Shown in pieces: positions 46,027-59,818 of a stretch of 64,000 nt of DNA. The stretch is from Aquilaria yunnanensis. Taxonomy: Eukaryota > Streptophyta > Magnoliopsida > Malvales > Thymelaeaceae. The position numbers were made by a program, and so were the translations under genes. The notes below the pieces were generated by a model. The model was not told the DNA's origin, made no database searches, and worked only from the letters and a program-made list of their open reading frames with translations. Position 1 is the stretch's first letter. Each line of letters opens with the position of its first letter. The stretch covers positions 41,090,492 through 41,154,491 of the forward strand of contig CM077600.1 of NCBI GenBank assembly GCA_039654915.1, given 5' to 3'.

Positions 46027-49000
46027 AAATTTATAGTGAACACTAGTTAAGCATGCCCTTGTCATGCATGAGGTTAGTATTTTTTTTAATGTTTGAAGAA
46101 TTATGTTTATTTGATTATAAATTTTATTTTAATTATTAATTACTATAGAAAGTTCAGAAATTATGACAAAATGAGGCTATTTTGGAGTAGCATAAATTTT
46201 ATGTTCCTTTAAATCAACATAAATAAAGAGAAAATATCTATTTAATACACTAATATATTTTTATAAATAGGTGGTAAAGATGGACTTTATTTGTGAAAAA
46301 AAAAAGTAAAAGTGAAGACTGTTTGTGTTGTGGAAAAAACATACAAAATATAGTGATTGAATTAATTGTAGGACTTGAGGTAGTGATGTTTTTAATTACT
46401 TTTTTCATGGCATCTGTTGATTATTGTTTTTATAAATTGTCATAAAAAAGGTAGAAGAATATGTTTGCAATGTATTCACGATAAAAGAGCTAAAACCAAG
46501 TGAGGAAGAAGAAAAAATTGTCACCTACAGAAGTGAAGTAGATGACATTGAATTAAAGAAAAGACTGTTGCTGACATTAAAGTTGTCTCTATTGATATAA
46601 GAAATATAAATTTAGGGATTGTTTTCAAATTGAAAAAATTAACGGAAATTGTTAATAGTTAAGTTGTTTGTGGTTTAAAAAAAAAAGTAAGCATAAAGTG
46701 TTCGAAGAAATATAATTTTTTTATTTCTCTAAATTTCTTTAAAATTAAGAGGATTTCGGGACATTTTGTTTGTGAGGAAACAAATCTTGAAAGGAAATTG
46801 AAAGTGTTGTAAGAGGAGACAAAAGTATTTAACTCTCTTTAGATGGAAGTATAAGATGATTAATAACTTATATAATACTTTAGGAATGAGATAAATTGGA
46901 TGAATAAGAGAAAAATTTTTAAACTTTCATTATAAAATTTTGTTGATCATTATAGATAAGTATGCATTTAGGGATTTGTAGACAGTATTTAAATTATTCA
47001 TTTTGCCATTCATAGAGCAGTAGGTTCGTCTTTATAGTTTAAATTATTCATCTCGTCATTCATAGAGCAGTAGGTTCGTCTTCATAGTTTAATATTTAGT
47101 TTGCTTTGTTAATTAAATATTTGTAGGTATACATGTATTAAGGATTCCTAAATGGCATTATAGTTTCATTCTTGCCATACATACGTGATGCATGGGAATT
47201 CAAAAAACCATTGAATCTGTACTGCATAGATAAAAAAATGTTAAAAAAATATTGATTATATAATATATAATAAATATAAATAAAATTATAATTACAACAT
47301 CATATACTTTATTCATCATTAATACTTAAAATAATAATTCTAAAAATTTAGTAAAATTTATAGAATAATATGTGGTTTAGAAAATGATCTTTAGAAAAGT
47401 AAAAGTCAGAGCCAATATTTTATGGAAGTATGTCATGTGATTCCATTTGTCAATGGACCAAAGTGAAACATTTTAGTGGATTTAAACTACGATAAATTGT
47501 ACCAAAAATTTCAAACCTTTAGTTTTTTTGTTGCAAGTCCATCCCTAATGTCTCACTTGTTTCTTAGTGGTCCCAAACTTTTTCTCTATATTACAACATC
47601 CATGGCCCAATTCTAGTTCAAATTGGTACAAAAAACTGATTTATAGGGGAAAAAAATATTTTATATAGTAGATTGATTATCAAAAAAATATGGCACACTT
47701 TGAGTTGATGGAAAAACAATTATCAAATATTTTAAACTAAAACTTAAAAAATTGATGACAGATAATTATGTGAAAGCTAATAAAATTCATATTGTTTGAA
47801 AATTATTTTATACTAAATTTAAAGTTGTGCTATAATCTATTCATGATTAACAGACTATCTAACTTATTAGTTTTTTTTTTGTCTATTTTTGTATCAACTT
47901 GGTCTAACATGGAGCTAGGGATAAATTTGCAATGGAGGAAAAATATTTAGAACTATTAAGTAACAACTGATAGGTTAGAGACGTATTTACAACCCAAATT
48001 AATGATTCGAGATTTTTTTATGCAATTTACTCTTTAGACTAAAATAGATAGTTTAATAAGTTAGTGGCTAAAATAGTATATATTTAAAGTTAATGGATTG
48101 TTTTTAAACTTTACTCATATAATATGTATTGTTAAAACTTAAATTAAGAAATCTAAAAATTTAATTAACATTTATACAATACAGTATATGATTATGGAAG
48201 TGTTCTTTAGGAAAGTAGAAATTAGAACAAAGATTTTATTAAATTATAATATATGATATCATTTAGAGATGAACCAAACTAAAATATTTGTAATATGTTT
48301 AGGAAAAAAATTGAATGGCTAATAAGTTAAGGACTAAAACAGTATGATATTTAAAGTTAAGTGACTAATATAAAATTAAACCATCTAGTATATTATTGTT
48401 AGTATTTACTGCTATAACCCAACTTATGTGTGTGTATGTGTGTGTACTTGATTTTAGCTAGGGATCTCAACAGACTTGACATCTGGCTTCTTCCCTACTT
48501 CTTTAGGAATAGTCATAGTTAAACATGGTACCCAATCAAACATTTATCATGCTATTTGAGCTCAATCTCAGTTTCGCAGTAAATGAATTAAGTTTATTAA
48601 GCTTCAAGATTGAGATCGAGCTAGTTTTTAGGTTCGAACCTCTTTTTTAGTCCTACTAGAGCATGTTAATGTTTGGTTCAATAGGTTTTCGAACCTATTG
48701 AACCTTATATAATATTAATATTAGTATGTTTGGTTGTGCATTAAAGCCACTAGATACAGTTAACTAATAAGTTGTCCATTAGAGCCACTAGATACAATTA
48801 AATAATACTAATAAACATAATTATTTTGGAACATGCTAGAACTTCACGCATCGAGCCTTTTTAACTATCATTGAGCTAATTGAGCTATCAGACCAAATGT
48901 GAACTTCTATCAAGTTGAGTTTGAGCCTTATTGTACTGAGCTCAAGCTCAAGCCCACCTCTTTACATATTGGGCCCAAAATTGAGTAGAGGTGTTCAAGC

Positions 49001-50865
49001 TTTGCTTGGTTTGTTACTACCATTAGTCACCATGAACACTATCATCTATGCATTCTCTGGCAGCCGAAACCTTACCGGAGCTCTGATCAATGCAATGCCA
49101 AGTATATAATTCTTGTCCTTTATCTAGATCTTCCGCTCTTGGCTAATTTGCAACACATGGTCATCCTCTACCTTTACCTTGACTTTCTCTTCCTTAATTA
49201 AGCCCTGCAAGTTCATCTTGAATATATGGACCATTGACATCTCCCATCAGTTAATCCTAGCATTGGTGAAGCCAGAGGTTTTGAGATTGAACAATTTAAG
49301 GGATAGAGATCATGGGAAATCAAAATTCCTTAAAGTTCCCGAGACATCACTACCAAAGTTAAGGGACAAAATTGTTAGACTTTACAAAGTTAAAAGGCCA
49401 ATTATGTATTTAAGCCAAAACAAATTGAAAGAATAAAAGTGAGGTAGAAAGTGTATGTCTTTGATTTGTGTGACTATTCAAGATGATCACTTCAAGGTGG
49501 CAATGTTAGGGTCTTAGAGGTACTTACTACATTGAACCAAGTAATCTCTTCGTCTTACTTTTTATCTAGATAGTCATCACTTTTTCAATTAGATGATATC
49601 ATAGTGAACGATTGCACCAGGTCAGGTATAAAGGGGATTTTTCTACATTACGATAGTCCCCAAATTGCCATAAGTTACGGTAGTAGGACAAAAAGGGAAA
49701 TGACACATTTAGTCCTCAATTAATAAAGATGCATCAAATGAATCATAGAACTTCATTTGTCTGCAATTAAGACAAAATTGACAAAATATAAATGGTAATA
49801 GTTTAAAGCGGAGCTACAAAAAAAAAAGAAAAGAAAACCTTGTTTATTCATAGTAAAAATTGAAGGGAATTATTTATTAATTAAAATTAACTGGTAAAAT
49901 TTAGCATAATAAGAAATTTGAATGGAAGTGGTATAAAAAGATGGAAAAAATTGTATGGTATGCACAATGATAACATGTATATAAGTAAGTGGTGAATTGG
50001 AAATGCTAAGAGGGTAATAAATATGTGCATTAGTAATAAATATAGAAGTTGCATGGAAAAAGAATTTAAGGATTAATGAGTAAAGGAGAATAACTAGAGT
50101 TGGTGTTGTTGAAGTAATGAACTTACTTAATATGGTTAAGTGACAGTTGGAATTAATTGACAAATGGTTATTAGAGTTAATGTGGCTGGTTAATGAAAGA
50201 GAAGGTTGGGGGAGTAAGAAACAAATGGAGAAGCAATCTATTTAAACTTAGCTAACCATGCTGCAGTAGATGTTTAGTTCTTACGGATGTGAAGAAGAAG
50301 ATATTGGAGTTGTGTTGAGATGTGGTTGCAAGAAGGCATTTGGAAGCATGAACAAAGAAATAATTGCAGAGGTTAGTAATTTGATGGATGATTTATAGTT
50401 GTTTAAAATTTTTGGGTTGAAAGAAAAAAATGCGTTGAAAACATTATTCTTCACTATTGCGGGCAGACACGTTTTTCTTAATAAATGAACATTTTTCAAT
50501 CATACTAAAATGCCTTTTACCTGTACTAAATTGCTGTTGTTGGGTAGGGTATATGGTAAAATGCATATAGGGAAAGTGTATGTGGTAATACGATAACCAA
50601 CATAAAAAAATGTTGAATAGAACCAGAAAAGCAATAAGTTTATGAACAAAAGCGTAGGATTAAAGAGCGTATGAGGGCAAACCCTGAACGTTATGTAGGC
50701 TAGAAAAAAATAATGTATAGTCTACGTTTTTCTGGAAAAGTGACAAAAAGTTCTAGAAAAGCGATACATTGTAGCGATGTTTAGGTAAGCTGTTATGCTT
50801 TGTCATTTTTCAAATTTGTTTTGGCAATGTAATTTGGTAATGTAGAACCACATTTTTGTTAATGC
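46027..50865. other. Long AT-rich gene-free stretch
   Basis: No supported gene in 4.8 kb. A diverged direct repeat is visible: about 47290-47480 and 48120-48300 share CTAAAAATTTA, TCTTTAGRAAAGTARAARTYAGA and ACCAAARTRAAA-type words, perhaps the remains of one duplicated element. At 46990-47090 the phrase ATAGAGCAGTAGGTTCGTCTT occurs twice about 60 bp apart. 48600-48960 is rich in GAGCTCAAGCT-type repeat words. Short frames (for example 48915-49109 and 49179-49436) lack recognisable protein. Confidence 0.4.
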
Positions 50866-51822
50866 AGTGATGGAGGCTATGAATACGTCATCAGAGATTA
50901 ATGCTTCTATAGAGGAGAAGTCTTATGTTAATGGAAGTGCATGGGATGTACTTAGACTACCTAGTTACATTAGAGTGATAGTGTGCAGCAGTAAGGTAGG
51001 AGGAGCTAATGGAATGGAGTGCATTCTAGTTTCAACAATATTAATGAGGTTGAGCATATATAAATAAGGATGGAGAAAGAGACCATATTAATGATGATTG
51101 AGACCACTTGGTGCAAAAGTTTAGGATATGGTGTACCGAGTATGACAGTATGGTGGTGGTTGAAATAAGAGAGTTGTCAAGTATAAAGTTGATGAAGACC
51201 ATTTGGAATGCTCATACCGTCTACGACATACAAAGGTGAAAGTAGTGTAAGACTATTGATTCAGACTTTATTATATATATATATATATATTTGGGAAAAC
51301 ATATTTGTTTTATATTGAGAGATTGTGATGCAGGTATCTCATGTTGCACATATTCTTTATGTTAAAGGTTGAAAATGTGAAAAGAATTCTCGAAAATCTT
51401 GTATTGAATAAGTGGACAAAGTAGCATTTACAAAAATTTGCCCTCCTAGGGTTAAGGATTTGGTGGATGTGCTGCATAGTGCTAGGCATAGTTAGCTCAC
51501 TAACATGGAGAATAAATTTTTTTATCTAACAGTAAAGTGTGATTAACCACCCAGGTTTGAGGAGGTCAAGGAGGAACTTACTCAATTGATGTTTAGGGCT
51601 AAGGAGTTGCAGGTGCAAAGCAGAGAAAGGGTTGGAAGGAAAGATATTAGATCAAGTGAGTATAATGGTATTGTTATACACAATCCAATTGTTATCATTG
51701 GGAAGCAAAAGCCTCATGAAAGAAAATATAAAAACTGTGGAGTGGTTGGCCATAATTCAAGGGGTTATCCTATGAGTAATATACATGATGAAAGGCCAGA
51801 AATGAATGAGCGACATATGTAA
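50866..51822 (+). pseudogene. Decayed element fragment with a zinc-knuckle-like end
   Basis: Several short frames on the plus strand (50867-51067, 51586-51822) look protein-like but are broken by stops. The last holds YKNCGVVGHNSRGYP, a damaged form of the CxxCGxxGHxxRxC knuckle found at the end of MuDR-type transposases and in retrotransposon gag. One Cys is now Tyr and another is missing. Upstream blocks RVVKYKVDEDHLE and LQVQSRERVGRKDIR do not decide between the two origins. Confidence 0.35.
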
Positions 51823-51917
51823 GGGTCCTTGACTTACCCTGGTGTGGGGCCAACCCAAAATCATTAATTTAATTAGAATTTTTGTGGTTCTGCTCTTAGT
51901 TGCAGTTGGCTAAGTCA

Positions 51918-53452
51918 ATGGTCGGTCATTGAAATCGTAAAAAATGATTTTGATATCGCTAACAATTTAGAATAAATAAATTTGAAGTATAGTAATGAAA
52001 ACTATGTTGAATCTCAAGGGAAATTATTAATCGAAAGCTTCTTATCATAAAACTGAAATAAAATATTGGGGGGTTTTCTTGAATTGAATGTTAAAATAAA
52101 TTAACTATAGAATTAAAATGAAATTAACCAATACTAAAAACACTCAGTTCAGAGTTGATTATCTATTCCAGTTACGTAGTCAATCATCGAAAAAAAATAT
52201 TTCCTCAATTCAAGCAGATAAATAGGACTCTCTTTAAAGCTAAAAAAAAACCAAAAGAATTCAGCAGTAAAATTAATTATAAAAAACTTCAAATTAATTT
52301 CTTAATTTTTAGTAATCAGATATTGAAAAGTAATTTCTAATAAACTCAAAATTAGCATGAAGAATGAACCAAAAATTTATTTCAAACAACCATTCAAAAC
52401 TTGAACAATTTAACCCATCTTACTTCTTCTATATGAATTGACTAGAAATAAAATAATCTCCAATCAATTCACTTACTTCTAAATCAAATTCTTCACCTAA
52501 GTGGTTGAAAGAGAATCAAGCAAATTTAGAATCGCATAACTAATTCAACAAGTGATAACAGAAAAATTAATTGTAATAAATCACAAACTTGAATTTAAAG
52601 AAAGTTTGAGCAAGAAAAATCAATCTTTACAACCAGTATTGGTGATAGAAATCATCCCTTTGAATCGAACTAGAAAACTACTCAGACATGTTTTGAATAA
52701 AAAACAAGAAAAATAAAAATAATTCAAAGTATCAAAGGGAAGGAAGGAAGCTATGCAGCTCATCTATTTAAATATTTAAAACAATTAACTTGGTCTACTA
52801 AATTTATAAAATTTCCTTAAACTTTTTATATTATTACAAAATTACCCAACACAAATAAAAAGATTCAAAATAACTAGAAGGCTTCAAAGTTCTGAGCCAA
52901 GCAATACTTCAAAACATCAATAGCAACTTCAAGCCGAAATTTGACCTTGATGCAGTCATTATCTCTCAAATATCAAAGCATGAAAGTTGTGGATGTCTTT
53001 CTTATCTTGGAAATGACACATAAATCACATAAAATAAACATCGATAGCCAAAGATATGCCCAAAATACCAAAACTGCTTATGAACCAACGATGACGCGTA
53101 AATTGCGACTTTAAAGCTAAATTTGACCCCTTAACGTTCAAATTGTGCTTTATAGTCTGCATATGATTTGTAGCTTTAGATGTTAGATTTCCAATGAATC
53201 AAGAGTCACTCAATTCCGCTCTCTGTAGCTCAAGATATGATTTTTATATTAGAACATTGCCAATTTGTCAAAATCTTGAAAGAACACAACCAAATTAAAA
53301 CTTGTAAAGTCCCAAATTAAATCCACTTTCAATCAATTGAGTCCAGACATGCTCTAAGCTTCAAAACATATTGAAAATAGATCTTTAAGGTTCAAAATAA
53401 TTTAAAACATACTAAATATGAGAGAAATAAATATAAAAAATGTAAGCTTATC
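51918..53452. repeat. Dispersed repeat, copy 2
   Basis: Aligns in the same orientation with 17011-18652 from ATGGTCGGT to ATGAGAGAAATAAATATA; see that entry for anchors. This copy is about 107 bp shorter. Read on the minus strand, a possible LTR start is TGACAGATAAGCTTACATT at 53457. It lies about 1 kb from the Ty3/gypsy pol remnant, but no polypurine tract precedes it, so I do not call it that element's LTR. Confidence 0.6.
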
Positions 53453-54455
53453 TGTCAATGCTTGTATGAATTAAAGTTTATGTACTGCTAGTTTATTACC
53501 CTAGCATGTGTATCACATAAGTTTAACTTTGGCAATTTCAATTTGCAACAAACAAAACTTTCAAGTAATTGCCATGACATAATAATGAAAATGATCATAA
53601 AACTAAATACCGAAGTTATAAAAATAAGTTTATTTAGACTTCAAGCATTAACTTTATGTACATTCACCACTTCTATGTATATCTAAAAGCAACAACTAGT
53701 GTATATATACACCAAGGTTTAAGCAACAATAATCCATACTAGAGGCCACTTGGTACACGAGTACCACATTTTTTTTATAAAGACCTAGTTTAAGATCTCA
53801 AAATAAATTTCCCGCCTGAGCTTATAGCTTCAAGGATGAGAACTCAATCTTCTCTTGTGCTTAGCCTACAACTTAGAAGGCCACAATTACATATTTAGTT
53901 AGCGTATAAATTAGCCAACCAAATAACTTAAAATCAAATGTGATTCAATTTACTTCATACCTACAACAAGAACTTCCTTAGCGATCACTTACTGGGTGCC
54001 AGGATTCACACTAGTAAAATCTATACAATATGACACTTAGATATGTGGTAATTTATTAATTTATTGTAAAGATTAATACCAGCAAAATAAATCTTTAGGA
54101 CACATAATTATATACATAACAATATATAATGTTTCCTGATGCAATCTCCGAATATTCTGAGGTCTTAACTAATGACCAATAGTTGAGTTATATGGTGGAA
54201 ACCCATCTTCATTCTAGTCCTAATATTACAAGAATTTAATCTTGTCTTAGTAAGCCTAGCTTGCCACTTTATTTCCCCTTTCACATTGTACAGGAGTTTA
54301 GTTTAGCTTGGTAGCTTAACTTACTAAGTTGGGTAGCTTAATTTAGGGTACCTTGAGGTTTAAAACCTTTTTTAGGTACTTAGTACCCTAGGCTCTATTA
54401 AGGTCCCAACAATTTTCTTATACTTTAAGCTTTCACTTAACCATCACTTAAGTCC
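53453..54455. other. Spacer between the dispersed repeat and the gypsy remnant
   Basis: No coding sequence. A pseudo-repetitive stretch at 54290-54420 (AGTTTAGCTTGGTAGCTTAAC, GGGTAGCTTAATTTAGGG) is noted. It may be the decayed 3' part of the gypsy element. Confidence 0.35.
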
Positions 54456-56449
54456 TTAACAGATGCCTTTTATAGCTTTAATAGATTGCTTATCAGTTTG
54501 AGAATGATATGATGTGCTTAGGCTTACATTCATGCCTAGTGCCCTTTGGGAGGCTGTTAATAACTTAGACACAAACCTTAGATCTTGGTCTAAAATTATT
54601 TGATTCGATATGCCTGGTAATCTCACCATTTTCTTAAGATAAAATTGTGTCAACCTTTCCAATGTGTAGGGGACCTTAATCAGTATAAAATGTGTTGATT
54701 TAGTCGATTGATCAACTATCACCCATATAGAGTCATGTTGCTCTTGAGTATTAAGTAACCCAACTAGAAAATCTATAATTATGGACCCCCACTTCCATTA
54801 TGGTATAGGAAAGCTTTATGGTGTTCCAGAATGTTTTTTATGCTCGGCCTTCACCATCTGGCATGTCAAGCATTTACTTACATGCTCAATAATATCTCGC
54901 TTAAGTATAGGCCATAAACAATGAGTCTATAAATCATGGTACATCTTGTTAACACCTAGGTATATGCTTAGCTTACTGTTATGGGCCTTTTGGAGAACTT
55001 GTTTCCTCAGCTCATCCGTATTGGGCACATACAATCTTTCCCCATGGTATAATAATCTATCCTTGTATCGAAATTTTTCGATACTATACCATGTCTTTCT
55101 TTTCCCAAACTCTTTTTAATGTCAGGGTCTTTGCTTTGAGCGTCTTTAACTTTCGCCAGCCACACTAATTGTATCTCTAGAGTATATGCCTAAGCTCTCT
55201 CTTAGTTTTGCCAAAATTCATTCAATATTGAGAATTTTTCACCAGAAGTACCCTTCGGGGTGCTCGAAACTTGATCATTGGAGAGAATTACTCTAGTGTT
55301 TTTCCTGCTCGGGGCATCTGCTACCACATTTTCTTTGCCCTCATAATACTTTATTGCGCAGTCATAATCTTTGATGTATTCAATCCACCGCCTTTACCTT
55401 ATATTGAGGTTTTTTTTGTGTAAACAAGTACTTCAGACTCTTATGGTCTGTAAAGATTTTAAAAGATCTTCCTAACAAGTAATGTCTTTAAAGTATCAGT
55501 GCAAAGGCCACTGCTGCGAACTCTAGGTCATGCATTGGGTAATTTAGCTCATTAGGTTAAAGTTACCTTAACCCATAAGTAATGACTTGTTTTTCCTGTA
55601 TAAGTACACATCCTAATCCTGATCTAGATGCATCAATGTAAATTTCAAAAGTGTTGTGTAATTCTAGAAGGATTAAGATTGATGTAGAAGTAAGCCTTAC
55701 TTTAAGTTCTTATACACTAGTTTCGCACTTGTTCAACCAATCGAATGGCTACAATTTCTTAGTTAAGCTGTTAGTGGAAAAGCTATAACAGAAAATTTTC
55801 TATAAATATCTGGTAATAACCTGCCAAACCTAAGAAACTCCTTATAGCTTCCTTTACTGTTGCTAGCCTTTATTTTCCTTTCAACCATGGCCTTAACTTT
55901 CTTAGGATCCACTGAAAGTCCTTAAGCATTAATAATATGCCTGAGAAAAGGAATTTCTTCAGCCCAGAACTAACACTTGGATAACTTTGCATAGTATTGG
56001 TTTTCATTCAACATTTGCAAAACTATCTTAAGATGTTCCTCATGCTCTTGTGGGGACTTAGAATGCACCAAAATATCATCAATGAAACCTTCAACAAATT
56101 GGTCCAAGTATGGGCAAAAAATCCCGTTCATAGCATCCATGAAAACTGCTAAGGCATTTACGACCCCGAATGGCATCACGGTGTACTCATAATGTCCATA
56201 GCGAGTTCAAGTTTTGAATGCAATTTTAGGTATATCATCTTCTCGAACTCATATATGGAAATAACCAGATTTTACTTCAATTTTAGAAAAGACCTTTACC
56301 TCATTCAACCTATTAACCTTTACTTCAATAGGTATTTCCTTGAGTTGCTCCTTGATAGCCATTCCATTTAGTGCGCAATAATCTTCCTCTTGCACTATTG
56401 AAAGAGTATCCAAAATCTTGAGGTGCATACTCTTGACACTACTTGTCAC
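54456..56449 (-). mobile_element. Decayed Ty3/gypsy retrotransposon pol
   Basis: Minus-strand fragments lie in the order RT, RNase H, integrase, the Ty3/gypsy order. RT: VFSKIEVKSGYFHI (near 56252-56300), then [17 protein letters not shown] and FIDDIL, the catalytic FxDD box, within 55973-56179. RNase H: FTDHKSLKYLF (around 55440) and, after frame changes, a match to the ADALSRK region near 55310. Integrase: a KCLTCQMVKAEH zinc-binding remnant near 54850, then DQSTKSTHFILIK and TSYHSQTDKQS (54456-54722). Frameshifts and stops separate the pieces, so it is dead. Gag, protease and LTRs were not identified. The style matches plant chromovirus-type pol. Confidence 0.85.
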
Positions 56450-57261
56450 ACCTCCTGTACAAACTAGTCTTACTCCAGATGCATTATCGAGAGTTACCTT
56501 ATGATCTGCACAGTCAATCTGAGCTCTAAACTTTTCATTTTTTTCATAAAAAAATGAACATGCATTTAGTCAAGGGCTCAACAGATACAAGAGAAAAACT
56601 ATATTATCTTCTAAATACTAAAGGAAATTTAATAAAAATAGAGGAGTTTTAGTATTTTGCACAACTTTCTGTGTCATTGAATAATGTAATCTAGCTAGTA
56701 CGTGTAGCCTTGTCTTAGATAGATCTATGGCATAGTAATTAATTAGTATGACACACACATACCAGAGAGTGTGGTGTAAAATTAGATGGCGCGCGAAGTG
56801 TAGATGATGACCTAGAGCTTAAACCCTTTTTTTCTTTTTTCCTTTTTTAAGTAGGATTGAAATTCTCTTTGAATGATATATATAGCCCGTAGTGTGCATG
56901 CATGAGAGGTGGTAGATCCAAAAGAAGTTGATCCGCGCCGACTTGTAGCGTTGGGAATTGGTGTTAAAGCTTGTGTCGTTTTCGTTTTTGGGCGATGCAG
57001 CACCGGCTGGGCCGGCTACTTTAATTTGACGAAATGATCACCTTTTGATACGTTAACAAGCTGCCGCAGGCTTAGGAGAAGCCAGCAACGACAGTCACAT
57101 GGACAGCTGCAATTTGGTTGGAGAAGAAAATATTCAAACCAATGACTCCCTCTTTCATTAATTAACTCCCTCGATCAATTACGTATATATACGCATAGGG
57201 ATCTAGGGTGTCAGTGTCTGGGTTTCGGAAGGTTGAGTCATTTCCAAACTCTCTCATAATA
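56450..57261. other. Gene-free stretch
   Basis: The left 100 bp may still be degenerate gypsy pol. At 56930-57000 a GC-richer block encodes nothing recognised. A TACGTATATATACGCATA palindrome-like stretch sits at 57180. Confidence 0.35.
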
Positions 57262-57715
57262 TAAGAGGAGAAAATTACAGAAATTTCTATGTGATTTAGT
57301 CTAACATATATTTTTTTTAATTTTTAAAAATTTATATTTTACTATTTGTTTTTTTTATAGTGTCCAACAATAATTTTTTAAACCCTAATTTTAACAATTT
57401 GATAACTACATTTTAGAAATTTTAAAATTTTTTATATTTCTTTCATAGTTAACTGATATTTAAAAAATACATACATGTATTTATAAGGAGAAAAACGCAT
57501 TTCAGAAAAGAAACACTAATAATTTATGATGTCTATTAACCATAAAAAAATATTGGAGAGATTAAAGTTGTCATACTATTTAAATTATGTTTTTAGAAGT
57601 TGTTACTGGAAAGTGTAAAAGAAGCAAGAGAAAATGTAGGTTTTCAAAAAAAAAAAAGGTAAAGTATAGGTTAAGACAAACCTTAAGGGGTAATTATAAG
57701 TTTCTTATATAAGAC
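57262..57715. mobile_element. Palindromic AT-rich MITE, same design as 45571-46026
   Basis: The left side (AAAATTACAGAAATTTCTAT, TTTAGTCTAACATATA) pairs loosely with the reverse complement of the right side (ATAATTACCCCTTAAGG, TTTGTCTTAACCTATACTTT). Interior halves also mirror each other around 57480. No coding capacity; diverged. Confidence 0.45.
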
Positions 57716-57917
57716 CTCTACTCAAACCCTCTTTGTAACCCGCCTCACCCAAACCCTCATCGTGCCAATGCAAATAAGGTTAGATATTATAAAAGATTTT
57801 AAATATCATACCGAATGATATACCCTTTTCTAATGATTTGATACAATACTAGTAATGGTATTGTATGGCTGTTCATGTACCTTTTTTAAATAATTTAGAC
57901 ATATACATAGTTGAAAA

Positions 57918-57918
<1 letters not shown>

Positions 57919-57956
<38 letters not shown>
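57919..57956. repeat. (CA)n microsatellite
   Basis: Nineteen uninterrupted CA dinucleotides. Confidence 0.95.
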
Positions 57957-57959
<3 letters not shown>

Positions 57960-58680
57960 TTATAATATATTTTTATCTAAAAACATCACAAATTTAAAAA
58001 AGAAATAAAAATGATTTATTTTCTCTGGTACAGAGAACAACATTTGTCTTGACTATCCTATACCATTTCTGCTGTAGTACCAATACATACTGCTCATACT
58101 GGCCAGTACAATATGAAATTTAAAACCATGGTACTATTTAAAATATTAAACTATTTCCACTAGTAGCATTAATTATGATGAAAATTAAAGTGCATATCAT
58201 AAATAAATATGATATCCAAACACATCTATAAATTTTTTTAAATAAAAATGAAAATATCAATGCATAAAAAACAAAATTTGAGCTAAGTGCAGAAAAACAC
58301 TACTACAATTTTGGAACACAACAAAACAAGAAAAATAAATTAATAATCCGCACTTAAACTATATTGTATATTGTATATGACTTATGAATTTTTGAAATTC
58401 AGAATTATATTGTATTAGATATAATTGTGTATGTTTCAATGTCTGCATTATTGCATTACATACAAGCAGAGAGTGGGCTGGATTTGGGAAAAGTGAATTT
58501 CTAAACTTGTACTTTGCATGTACCCGTCTACCTATCCATCACAGGCGGATATCCACAAATAGTGAATTTTGCCCACTCGTGTGTCATCCCTAACTTTCTA
58601 TGCATGTTTAAATATCTATCCATTTTATTTAAATGGCAATCCTGTTATATTAATCATGATTAGATCACTTTATTATATAA
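57957..58680. other. Gene-free stretch left of the CACTA element
   Basis: AT-rich spacer. 58510-58590 (CTACCTATCCATCACAGGCGG) resembles the low-complexity repeat at 20560-20620. Nothing else seen. Confidence 0.35.
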
Positions 58681-59533
58681 CACTACAAGGATGAGGATTA
58701 TTTGCTACGAAAATTTCCTACGAAAAAAAACGTAGGAAAATTATGCGCAGGAAAACCGTCGGATAAAATCTTATGTCCAACGGTTTTGAGGCGAATGGGA
58801 CCACATATGTAGGAAAAGCGTCGGATACGTTATCCAACGCTTTTCCTGCAGTTTATAGTCCTACGGTTTTGAGACAAAAAGTATCTGACGCTTTTCCTTC
58901 ATTTTTTTTTCCTACGGTTTTGAGACAAAAAAAGAGTGAGTGTCTTAAAAATGTAGGAATTTTAATCCTGCAATTTTCCTACAGTTTTTTTTCCTACATT
59001 TTTTTGACGTTAGTTACTACAACTTTCCTACATTATTCTTGCAGTTTAACTTTTCATATATACCTACGATATTGCTACAAATTTTGGCTATAAATACCTC
59101 CCCACTTCTCTTCTCCAACTAGTCCCAGCAACAATTTCTACATCAAATTTCACTTCCGCTTCAACATCTTCTTCAGCTCAATAAAGGTATTTATAAGTAA
59201 TTTATAGATTAGTAATTTATCTGTTAATTATTTATCTGTTATAAGCCGATAGGGATACATCAGATGATGAAACATCGCTCGATAGTTTTGAGTCAGATGA
59301 AGGCGATGATGTTTGATTAAGTGTAATTGTTTAAAACATTTGCATGTTTTATTTGAAATCGTAATATAACTTTTAATGCATTTATGTTTGTGAATGGTTA
59401 AGGAAAAAAATTATGAAATTTAATCATCACATATCTAATTAATTACATTTGTCGTTGAAATGAAAATAATTAACTTTTTTCCCACAAAAAATTATTGCAT
59501 GCTATTAAAAAAATAATAATAATGTTACTAAAT

Positions 59534-59818
59534 GGGTAAAATTCACTGGGGGTCACCTAGCTTATTTTTGATAATGGTAGGGTTTAGAATTGTTGATAGA
59601 AAAAAATTAAATGACCATAAGTGTTATTTTATAATTTATTTCAAACTTTTTAATACAAAAACGTAAGCAATTAAAGTTAGATGTAACTCTGAAATTAACG
59701 GAAAGTACTCAAACAGAACACGCGATAAGAGGTAAGGTACTTCGGTAGGACAATTTGAAGGTAAGGTACCCGTTTAGGACAAAAACATAAGCTAGGTCAC
59801 CCCCGGTGGATTTTACCC
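59534..59818. mobile_element. Mutator-type MITE nested in the CACTA element
   Basis: Ends are GGGTAAAATTCACTGGGGG and, reversed, GGGTAAAATCCACCGGGGG. Inverted repeats continue through TGACCTAGCTTATTTTT. Flanks GTTACTAAAT (59524-59533) and GTTAATAAAT (59819-59828) match at 9 of 10, a Mutator-size duplication. The ends and the internal TAACTCTGAAATTAACGG word match the element at 11435-12484, so the two belong to one family; this copy is 285 bp. Confidence 0.8.

Noticed and set aside
51918..56449. Treating the dispersed repeat at 51918-53452 as the 3' LTR of the gypsy remnant
   Set aside because: There is a 1 kb gap, no purine tract before the supposed LTR start, and no matching 5' copy on the other side of pol.
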